Assembly (NCBI GenBank): GCA_964567745.1
Contig: CAZMNY010000009.1
Span: forward strand, 138,764-202,763
DNA: 64,000 bases
From: CAZMNY01 sp964567745
GTDB taxonomy: Bacteria > Planctomycetota > Planctomycetia > Pirellulales > Pirellulaceae
Direction: 5' to 3'
Of this stretch, positions 17,487-24,958 are shown in pieces (position 1 is the stretch's first letter; each line of letters starts with the position of its first letter). Below the pieces are notes generated by a model that had not been told where the DNA came from, did not search any database, and saw only the letters and a list, made by a program, of their open reading frames with translations. The translations under genes were made by a program, and so were the position numbers.

Positions 17487-18875
17487 ATGAGTCATACGGT
17501 TGAGCGAGCGACAAGCGGGAGCCATTTGCGATCGGTTGCCATCGTCGGCGGCGGGCTAGCTGGCCTCGCAGCCGCGCACCGTTTGGCGACTCACGGATTT
17601 CAGGTGACTCTGTTCGAAGCCAAACGCGAGCTCGGCGGCCGCGCGGGATCGTTTCGAGAAGAAGCCAACGACGAAATTATCGACCATTGCCAGCACGTCG
17701 CGATGGGCTGTTGCGAAGAGTATCTAGAATTTGTTGAGGACGTTGGCTGCTCTGACTTTTTCCGCAAGCATCACACGCTTCCATTCATCGGGCCTGACGG
17801 GCGTCGGCACGACTTGAAGGCCGCCGCTTGGCTCCCGCCCCCACTGCACCTGGCGCCGTCGCTGCTCAAACTGAGCTACCTCTCGTTCCGAGAACGTCTT
17901 CAGATATCACGCGCAATGTTGAAGCTGGCGAGGACCGGTCCAGCGGACGAGGTCAGTAGCATCGAAGAATGGCTGCTCAGCAAGAAACAGTCGCCGAACG
18001 CGATCCGTCGTTTCTGGGCTGTTGTGCTCGTCAGCGCACTCGGCGAATCGCTCGATCGCGCGTCGGTGGCCGCCGCCAAGAAAGTCTTCGTTGATGGATT
18101 CATGAAGACTCGCGACGGTTATGCGTTGTTCATTCCGACAGCGCCACTCAAATCCATCTACGACCAAATCGAAAAACATCTCGCTCGTCGTGGAGTCTCG
18201 ATTCGCAAATCGACCTCGGTTTCCAAGGTTGTCATCAACGAGCATGCGGGCGAGCCTCAAGCTGAATTGATTGAGCTTGCTGATGGCAGTACGTTCGCTT
18301 GTGATGCCGTGGTGGTCGCAGTTCCGTGGCGAGCCATCGAACGCCTATTTGCTCCAGTCCCCAAACCGCTGGCCGCCATGCTCCTCTGGGCCGCCGAACT
18401 TCGCTCAGCCCCGATTACCAGCGTTCATCTTTGGTTTAATCGACCCATCTTCGAAAGCCCCCAGCACGCTGTTCTGATCGACCGACTTTCGCAATGGATC
18501 TTTCGGCGCAAGCCGGCAAGTCAACCGACTCAGACGGGGCATCATTACTATCAAGTAGTGATCAGCGCCTCGAGAGACCTCGAAGGCCGAAGCCATGAAG
18601 AGATTGTCGGCGACGTTCAACAGGAGCTCGCTTCGATCTGGCCCGCCGCGAGGTCAGCCGCTCTCGTGAGATCACGCGTGCTGACACAAAAGAACGCGGT
18701 GTTCAGCTACCGCCCCGGACTCGACGCAAACAGGCCGTCCCAGTCGAGCGGTATCGACAATCTTGCGCTGGCTGGCGACTGGACTGCGACCGCGTGGCCC
18801 TCAACGATGGAGAGCGCTGTTCGAAGCGGCAACGCCGCAGCCGAACTTCTCGTGTCGTCAGGCAAGACTCACTAG
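17487..18875 (+). CDS. hpnE: Hydroxysqualene dehydroxylase HpnE
   Basis: 462 residues. The N-terminal FAD-binding fold is VAIVGGGLAGLAAAHRLA, followed by LFEAKRELGGRAGSF as in phytoene-desaturase-like amine oxidoreductases. The C-terminus has LALAGDWTATAWPSTMESA, the second FAD contact. HpnE reduces hydroxysqualene to squalene and closes the hpnCDE route. The stop codon (18873-18875) lies inside the left terminal repeat of a 109-bp inverted-repeat element, so the last few residues may have been shaped by that insertion. Confidence 0.95.
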   Translation: MSHTVERATSGSHLRSVAIVGGGLAGLAAAHRLATHGFQVTLFEAKRELGGRAGSFREEANDEIIDHCQHVAMGCCEEYLEFVEDVGCSDFFRKHHTLPFIGPDGRRHDLKAAAWLPPPLHLAPSLLKLSYLSFRERLQISRAMLKLARTGPADEVSSIEEWLLSKKQSPNAIRRFWAVVLVSALGESLDRASVAAAKKVFVDGFMKTRDGYALFIPTAPLKSIYDQIEKHLARRGVSIRKSTSVSKVVINEHAGEPQAELIELADGSTFACDAVVVAVPWRAIERLFAPVPKPLAAMLLWAAELRSAPITSVHLWFNRPIFESPQHAVLIDRLSQWIFRRKPASQPTQTGHHYYQVVISASRDLEGRSHEEIVGDVQQELASIWPAARSAALVRSRVLTQKNAVFSYRPGLDANRPSQSSGIDNLALAGDWTATAWPSTMESAVRSGNAAAELLVSSGKTH

Positions 18876-18980
18876 TGCCGCGTCAACTCTGAAAATGGGG
18901 GTTGGCTTCGTCGTAACTTGACTTGGCGGCGTACGATACAAACACTGGGATCCTAATTCTTAGTGTTGACGCTGCACTAG
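18872..18980. mobile_element. 109-bp MITE-like element with 19-bp inverted termini
   Basis: The left end (18872-18890, CTAGTGCCGCGTCAACTCT) and the right end (18962-18980) are inverted copies with 17 of 19 positions matching. Both ends finish in CTAG. The interior codes for nothing. This is the structure of a miniature inverted-repeat transposable element or a deleted IS remnant. The rest of the gap to 19226 shows no gene. GGGAG lies about 8 nt before the start of the following pseudogene. Confidence 0.7.
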
Positions 18981-19226
18981 GCCGCCTAGAGCGTTAACGC
19001 GTCGCGTGAGCGGGGCGAGCGAAATCGCACTTGCCAAGACATTCGCGCCACTTTCGGCGGAGCGAGAGAGGCGACCGTGCATTGGCAAGCGACCAGCGTT
19101 AGACCGACGACTGTAAGCCAATGCACCAAAACGCTTTACGATCTTCGAAAATCGTCTGCAACAAATGTCGCGAATTCTCGCTGAGGTTGATAGCAAGGCA
19201 AATCACTTCAACACGGGAGTTTACAG

Positions 19227-20086
19227 ATGAAGTCGCGAATCGCCAGTTGCCTTGCCCTCACCTTGATCGTTGCCTTCGGCGGAGCCACTGTCGAGGCGCG
19301 TGCCCGAGTTTCATCGAGCCAGGCTGCTCGCATGAAAAGCCAATTCAAGCCACAGCCGCGACCGTCGCTCAATCGTGGCCAGGTTGGGTCACAGAACAAA
19401 TTCAAACCGGCCGCTCTCGGACTGTCGTCTTTGGGCAAGAACCTGCAAACAAAACCGCGTTTCAAACCTCAGCCGATTCCCGGCAAGAAGCCTCAACCGA
19501 GACCGCAACTCAAGCCGGGCAAGTAGCCTCAATTCAAGCCGAGCCTGCAACCGCAGCGTAAACCAAACCTACATTTACTGGGCTTTCCACAGTTCAAACC
19601 GAGCCTTAACGCAATTGGCGGCAAAGGTAAGCAAGCCGCGTACGGTCAGGCCAAGAATGACAAGAAGGCCGCGCTCGGTCTCCTTCTGGAGCCCGGGAAA
19701 CTGTAGCCACCTCATGCGGCAATCACTGCCGCCACGGCCACTGGAAGCCTTGGCTCAACAACTGTGACTGGAACAACTACTACAGCGCCTCTCCCGTCGT
19801 CGTCGTCGAGCATCCGATCGTGCAAGAAACGGTAGTGATTGAGCCCGCTCCCATCGCCGAACCGGCGCCTGCTCCGATCACTGAACCGGCCGCCGACTTG
19901 GCCCCGATCGAGATGACCGCGGCCGCTGGCGGAACGATCACGATCCCGCAAGACGGACTCGGCGAAGACGAAGGCCAAGTGATGATGCAGGTTGGAGCGA
20001 TCACGTTGCCGACGCGAGTCAACTCGTGGAAGAACAACCAGATCGAGTTGACTCAGCCAGCTCCTCCGGCCCAGCCGGCCAAGTAA
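19227..20086 (+). pseudogene. Decayed secreted Lys/Pro-rich low-complexity protein gene
   Basis: The start at 19227 has a ribosome-binding site (GGGAG about 8 nt upstream) and a good signal peptide (SCLALTLIVAFGGATVEARA). It continues as repeats of FKPQP/PRP type. TAG at 19524 interrupts the frame, yet the same frame goes on with the same style (PQFKPSLQPQRKP) to TAG 19704. From about 19710 the coding pattern is in another frame: HGHWKPWLNNCDWNNYY, then EPAP repeats and a C-terminal block ending at TAA 20086 (IPQDGLGEDEGQVMMQVGAI). Signal, linker and C-terminal pieces fit one ancestral exported protein with one nonsense codon and one frameshift. Alternatives are two small genes or sequencing errors. 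The terminator at 20115 follows directly. Confidence 0.6.
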
Positions 20087-20114
20087 CGGCCAGCCATCAA
20101 CAAGCAATAAGAAT

Positions 20115-20143
20115 GCGGCCGATCAATTCGGCCGCGTTTTTTT
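20115..20143 (+). terminator. Rho-independent terminator
   Basis: A perfect 8-bp GC stem GCGGCCGA/TCGGCCGC with a 5-nt loop is followed by G and seven T (20137-20143). It lies 28 nt after the decayed low-complexity gene and ends any transcript from that gene before hpnG. Confidence 0.93.
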
Positions 20144-20255
20144 GTAGACTACACGCATCGCGATTGCGGTTGGTTCTCGCGTCGCCGACCGACTTCAGAC
20201 CGATGACGGCGAGGACATGATCGCGGGCCGTCCTTTAGCTGCAGGAATAACCCCC

Positions 20256-21137
20256 ATGCTTCTACGCTACTTGGTATCACAATACGTTCGAAACACGGCT
20301 ACCCAATCGCTGCAGGACGCTGTCAAGAATGCTGCTGCCGGCGTGGCCAATCAAGCACAGGCAGATCAGCCCGAGCGCGCGGAGCAGGCGGTCGAGCCGA
20401 TCCAGCCTGAAGTTCTTTTCTTATTCGCTTTGTCGGTTGAGTCGGGCGGTTTGGTCGACAAGCTTCAAGACAAGACGACATTGCAATGCGCGGCGTTCGT
20501 TCAGCACCTCGGGATGTTGCATGGCCGACCTGTCGCGATTCTTGAAATGGGGGTGGGTCAGGAGTGCGCAAGCAAAGCGACGCAAGATGCGATCGCGATC
20601 CACAACCCAGACTGGATCGTCTCGGCCGGATTCGCTGGCGGACTCGACCCAAGTCTTCGGCGAGGTCATATTTTGATGGCCAACGAAATCATCAACTCGG
20701 ATGCCAGTGAAAAGCTATCGGTCGGACTCAAGATTGAACCGTCCGCCGTCGCATCCTCACCCGGCCTTCACGTCGGCAGTTTGGCGTCGGTTGACCAGTT
20801 GCTCGCGACTCCCGAGGAAAAGAAAGCACTCGGCAAGCAAACCGGCGCGCTGGCTTGCGACATGGAATCGCTCGCTGTCGCCCAAACTTGTCGCGAAGGG
20901 CAGACGCGACTGCTATCGGTTCGCATCATCACCGACGGCGTAAACGACCAACTGCCGCCCGAAGTCGAAAAGCTGCTCTCACAAGACTCGCTCGCCGCAA
21001 GACTGGGTGCCGCCGCCGGCGCCATCTTCAACCGCCCTTCCAGCGTCAAAGACATGTGGGCTCTCAAAGAAGAAGCGCTACGAGCCACCGACCGTCTCGC
21101 CAAATTCCTGGTCAGCATGCTGCCTCAACTCAGCTAG
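20256..21137 (+). CDS. hpnG: HpnG-like nucleoside phosphorylase (PNP/MTAN fold)
   Basis: 293 residues from ATG 20256, chosen because AGGA lies 9 nt upstream; 20217 is an alternative. The PNP/UDP phosphorylase superfamily pattern is clear: VSAGFAGGLDPSLRRGHILM for the glycine-rich phosphate/ribose loop, ACDMESLAVAQTC for the catalytic Met-Glu pair, and VRIITDGVND. A gene of this family inside a hopanoid locus is HpnG, which removes adenine from adenosylhopane, the product of HpnH. An MTA/SAH nucleosidase remains possible by sequence. It has its own transcription unit after the terminator at 20143 and converges on hpnH. Confidence 0.82.
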   Translation: MLLRYLVSQYVRNTATQSLQDAVKNAAAGVANQAQADQPERAEQAVEPIQPEVLFLFALSVESGGLVDKLQDKTTLQCAAFVQHLGMLHGRPVAILEMGVGQECASKATQDAIAIHNPDWIVSAGFAGGLDPSLRRGHILMANEIINSDASEKLSVGLKIEPSAVASSPGLHVGSLASVDQLLATPEEKKALGKQTGALACDMESLAVAQTCREGQTRLLSVRIITDGVNDQLPPEVEKLLSQDSLAARLGAAAGAIFNRPSSVKDMWALKEEALRATDRLAKFLVSMLPQLS

Positions 21138-21551
21138 GCCGCAAGCAGAGACGAGTTAGCTCGTGAACCTGATTCACCCGCACGGGGAAAGGAGATCGTC
21201 CAGCACTTTATTCCCGGCGCTTTAGCTTGTGAGTCTTGACGGGCGCCTGCGCGTTGCCCCGAAGGGACGCGACATACTAGCCCAGGGGAAGTCTTGAGGC
21301 GAAGCCGCAAGCGCCGCCCTGGGTTGGTCGTCGCCATGAACGTTGCCCCGAAGGGCCTGAAAGGGCGAAACATCCGTGGATCGCGACGATCCGATGACGT
21401 CATCGCTAGGTGTTACGCCCTTTCAGGACCTTCGGGGCAACGGACTCACCTCACGGCGTCATATGAGTTAGCACCTAATCTGATTCACCGAACGAGCAAG
21501 CTCGTTGGGGTCTCTCCTTTTGCACTCGTCACTTTTTCCCACTCACTCTGC
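21138..21551. repeat. Intergenic repeat region with two dispersed palindrome families
   Basis: There is no gene in this 414-nt convergent gap. At 21281-21323 an element is bounded by inverted CCCAGG/CCTGGG with GGCGAAGCC inside, within a longer block (about 21249-21430) that is clearly homologous to 63736-63935. At 21491-21506 stands the hairpin AACGAGC-AA-GCTCGTT, also found at 44174-44400 and 63546-63561. These are repeat-family members rather than terminators, since no T-run follows. Confidence 0.8.
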
Positions 21552-22691
21552 TTACAGGGAAACGCGCTGTCGATCGCGAGGCTCGACTTGCATGCCATCC
21601 TCGGCAGCATCGTCGCCGGACTCGGCCGTTTGCTCTGCGGCCTCATCAGCGCCGTCTATGTAGCTCTCATTGTGTTCCGGCATACCGAATAAACTGATTT
21701 GAGCGGTGCGCACGAAGCCGCTGAGCGAACCGAAAGTTTGAGCGACCGCGGTGGGTTCAAAGCCGCAGTGGACTAGGCAGTTTCGGCACTTGGCGTTTCC
21801 GCTCGCGTGCCCATAGCGATCCCAGTCGGTCGACTCCATCAGCTCGGCAAACGTCTCGCAGTAGCCTTCATCGAGCAGATAGCACGGCTTCTGCCAGCCG
21901 AATTGGTTGTAGGTCGGGCTTCCCCACGGAGTGCAATCCAAGTCCCAGCGACCTTGAAGGAATTCAAGGAACAGCGGAGTTTGATTGAACTTCCATTGGC
22001 GTTTCGCTCCGTTGAGAATCCGACGAAACAACGAGACGGTTTGGCGACGTGCGAGAAAATGATCTTGGTCGGGTGCCTTGTCGTAGCTGTAGCCAGGCGA
22101 AATCATCATGCCCTCGACGCCGAGATCCATCATCTCGTCAAAGTGCCGTCGAATCGCCTGTGGGTTGGCACCGTCGAAGAGAGTCGTATTGGTGGTCACT
22201 CGAAAACCGCGTTCACGAGCGGCCTGAATGGCTTCGACTGCTCGATCGTATACGCCTTCACGACAAACGGCCTTATCGTGTTCTTCGCGAGGCCCATCCA
22301 TGTGAACGGAAAAGGCCAGATACTTGGAAGGCCGAAACGACGCGAGACTCTCCTTCAGCGTCAGCCCATTGGTGCACAAATAGATAAACCGTTTACGTTC
22401 GATGAGCCCAGCGACGATGCGATCGATCTCGGGGTGCAGGAGCGGTTCGCCGCCGGGAATGGAAACAACCGGAGCGCCGCATTCGTCGGCCGCGTGAAAA
22501 CACTTCTCCGGAGATAGGTGCTCGGCCAAAGTTGCCCGAGGATGTTGAATCTTGCCGCAGCCCGCACAGGCCAAGTTGCATCGGAACAAGGGTTCGAGCA
22601 TCAACACCAAAGGGTACCTTCGCACGCCTTGAAGTCTCTTCTTCAAAACGTAAGAAGCTACCGTCGCCATCTGCGAGATCGGCACGCCCAT
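21552..22691 (-). CDS. hpnH: Hopanoid radical SAM protein HpnH (adenosylhopane synthase)
   Basis: 379 residues. The radical SAM cysteines are Cys38, Cys42 and Cys45 in RCNLACAGCGKIQ. SIPGGEPLLHPEID is the SAM-binding GGEP motif. C-terminal cysteines (NAKCRNCLVHCGFEPTA) match HpnH, which adds a 5'-deoxyadenosyl group to hopene, the first step to extended hopanoids. Only 3 nt separate it from the upstream shc stop, so shc-hpnH is one operon. The last 40 or so residues are acidic and variable. Confidence 0.96.
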   Translation of the reverse strand: MGVPISQMATVASYVLKKRLQGVRRYPLVLMLEPLFRCNLACAGCGKIQHPRATLAEHLSPEKCFHAADECGAPVVSIPGGEPLLHPEIDRIVAGLIERKRFIYLCTNGLTLKESLASFRPSKYLAFSVHMDGPREEHDKAVCREGVYDRAVEAIQAARERGFRVTTNTTLFDGANPQAIRRHFDEMMDLGVEGMMISPGYSYDKAPDQDHFLARRQTVSLFRRILNGAKRQWKFNQTPLFLEFLQGRWDLDCTPWGSPTYNQFGWQKPCYLLDEGYCETFAELMESTDWDRYGHASGNAKCRNCLVHCGFEPTAVAQTFGSLSGFVRTAQISLFGMPEHNESYIDGADEAAEQTAESGDDAAEDGMQVEPRDRQRVSL

Positions 22692-22694
22692 CGA

Positions 22695-24842
22695 TCAACT
22701 CCCTCGACTCGGTCGGTCGCCATAGAGGGCGCGCTGACTTGGACTCTTTCGGTTCCACTCGGCCAACGCCAACAGCGGGAAGTAGATTGGGTAGAGGTGA
22801 TATCGAAGGTAGAACACGAGCGGGAATCCCGTCCCCGTGAATTGAGGTTCGTCCCAACCTCCGTCGTCGCGTTGATTTCGAACCAAGTAGGCAACGCCGC
22901 GCCGAACTGCCTCGTCTTCGCGGCCACAGGCGGCGAGCAAACCGAGTACGGCCCAAGCGGTCTGCGAGGCGGTCGGTGCCCCCTGCCCTCGAGTCGTCGG
23001 ATCGTCATACGTGTGGGGCGATTCTCCCCATCCGCCGCAAGGTTGTTGCGCGCCGCGAAGCCATGCGACGCCGGCAGTCACTGCTGGGTCGTCCACCGAC
23101 ACGCCAATCGCCCGCAAGCCGACCAGGCATTGCCAGACGCCGTACGTGTAATTGACACCCCAGCGTCCGGGCCAGGCACCGTCAGGTTCTTGCGTCTTGC
23201 GAACGTAGGCGACCGCGCGGTCGATGGCCGGGTGGCCTTGATGCAAGCCCCAGCGAGCCAGGCATTCCAGCACGCGGGCGGTAATATCAGGCGTGCTCGG
23301 ATCTATCATCGCGTTGTGATCGGCGAAGGGAACTTCGCAGAGGAACGTCTGATTGTTGTCGCGGTCAAACGCTCCCCATCCACCATCTCGATTCTGCATC
23401 GCCAACAACCACTGGCGGCCTCGCATGCATGCTGCGGTGATTCGCTCGACCGAATTCGCCTGATTCCGCGCGGCCGCGATCGACTCGGTTCGACTGGCGG
23501 AGACCAATACGTTGCCGTGAATCAACGCCTGCTGATCTGGGACCTGACCGCGAAGAGCCATCATGACCATGATCGTGTCGTCGATGTCAGGATAGAACTC
23601 ATTGTTATGCTCGAAGTACCAGCCGCCTGGCTGAGCGTTCACGTTTACGGCCCAGTCGCCCGGTTTGGTAACCTCCTTGCTCAGCAGCCACGATGTGGCT
23701 TTGGCGAGCGACCGCGGATCGACATTGGGGCCCGCCGCCTGAAGCGCGCGAACCGCCAGCGCCGTGTCCCAAACGGGCGACTTGCAAGGTTGAAGACGAA
23801 CCGTACCGGTTTCGCCACTCTTCCCGTTATCGCCATGGGTGCCGCTCTCTTTGTCGCGGATGATGAGGGCGTCGAGTTGTTCCATGCACTCCGCAACTTC
23901 CGTGCTCGACTCCGCGTAGCCACGACAGCGCAACGCGATGACGCTCCAAATGATCGGCGGGAAGATGGCGCCGAGTCCGTCGCTATAGGCAAAGCGTTGA
24001 ATCATCCAGGCTTCCGCTTTCGCCAGAGCCCAGCGGCGCAGCGGAATCAGTCGGCATCTTTCGATTAGCTTCAATATCGAGTCGGCGGCGTGAAAGAAAT
24101 TCGCCCAACTGAACTGAGTTGATTTGTCTTGAGAGGCACCAGGCCGGCGCAGCCTTCCCCATTGGTTCGGCGCTTTGAGGAACAGTTCCGATATGCCGCG
24201 AGCCTCGTCGATTTTCACCACCGGCCGATACGACCACATGATCGCCAGAGGAACAAAAATCGTCCGCGACCAAGCGCTAATTCGGTAGATGTTGATCGGG
24301 CTCCACCTCGGCGCCAACATCATTTCCGGAGGCACAGCGGGACAGTGCCGGTAGTCGATTTGTCCTAGCAATGCCAGATAGAAGCGAGTGAAGCTGTTGA
24401 CGGCGTCGGCGCCTCCAGCCTCTCGAATCGCATCACGAGCCCGGACCATGTAGTCAGCGTTCGCGTCGTGTCCTGTCAATTTCAGCGCAAAATACGCCTT
24501 CACACTGGCGCTGATTTCGATCGGCCCGCCCGGGTAGAGACTCCAACCACCTTCGGGCTGTTGCAGTCGCAGCAAGTAACGAGCGGCCTGAGTGGCGTTG
24601 GGCGTTTGCTCTTTTCCCAACCAAGCCAAGAGAAGGATGTACTCGCTCTCTAAAATCGAGTCGCCTTCCAACTCACCGCACCAATAGCCCTGGTCGGCTT
24701 GCCGTGAAAGCAGCCATTCCGAAGTGAGATCGACCGCGTCGCAAGCGGCCATGCTCAGCTCAAAATCATCCTTGTCGGTCGGCTTCGATTCGCCTTGCGG
24801 GCGCATCGCATGCGACTCGCCGTCCTTCTCAAACGAGCTCAC
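22695..24842 (-). CDS. shc: Squalene-hopene cyclase
   Basis: 715 residues, slightly long because of a hydrophilic N-terminus of about 30 residues. The catalytic DxDD is D419-I-D421-D422 in FYPDIDDTIMVMMAL. QW repeats are plentiful: QQPEGGWSLY, QNRDGGWGAFDRDN, TQEPDGAWPGRWGVNYTYG and QRDDGGWDEPQFTG. This is the monotopic membrane enzyme that cyclises squalene to hopene. Together with hpnCDE on the other strand it completes hopene synthesis. The gene is HpnF in hopanoid nomenclature. A very different paralogue lies at 57388-59307. Confidence 0.97.
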   Translation of the reverse strand: MSSFEKDGESHAMRPQGESKPTDKDDFELSMAACDAVDLTSEWLLSRQADQGYWCGELEGDSILESEYILLLAWLGKEQTPNATQAARYLLRLQQPEGGWSLYPGGPIEISASVKAYFALKLTGHDANADYMVRARDAIREAGGADAVNSFTRFYLALLGQIDYRHCPAVPPEMMLAPRWSPINIYRISAWSRTIFVPLAIMWSYRPVVKIDEARGISELFLKAPNQWGRLRRPGASQDKSTQFSWANFFHAADSILKLIERCRLIPLRRWALAKAEAWMIQRFAYSDGLGAIFPPIIWSVIALRCRGYAESSTEVAECMEQLDALIIRDKESGTHGDNGKSGETGTVRLQPCKSPVWDTALAVRALQAAGPNVDPRSLAKATSWLLSKEVTKPGDWAVNVNAQPGGWYFEHNNEFYPDIDDTIMVMMALRGQVPDQQALIHGNVLVSASRTESIAAARNQANSVERITAACMRGRQWLLAMQNRDGGWGAFDRDNNQTFLCEVPFADHNAMIDPSTPDITARVLECLARWGLHQGHPAIDRAVAYVRKTQEPDGAWPGRWGVNYTYGVWQCLVGLRAIGVSVDDPAVTAGVAWLRGAQQPCGGWGESPHTYDDPTTRGQGAPTASQTAWAVLGLLAACGREDEAVRRGVAYLVRNQRDDGGWDEPQFTGTGFPLVFYLRYHLYPIYFPLLALAEWNRKSPSQRALYGDRPSRGS

Positions 24843-24958
24843 GTCGCGTCCATTCCGTGTCAGTTGATGCCGTCGAATTCCATCCCGTCAACTCGCAGTC
24901 GCCCGTACAGTCACCCGAAGTTTGGGAGAAGCCCGCACGCCCGACGAAGATACGCAAG

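Noticed and set aside
22518..24068. 516-codon plus-strand frame
   Set aside because: It lies wholly opposite hpnH and squalene-hopene cyclase, which have complete family motifs. The length is due to high GC.
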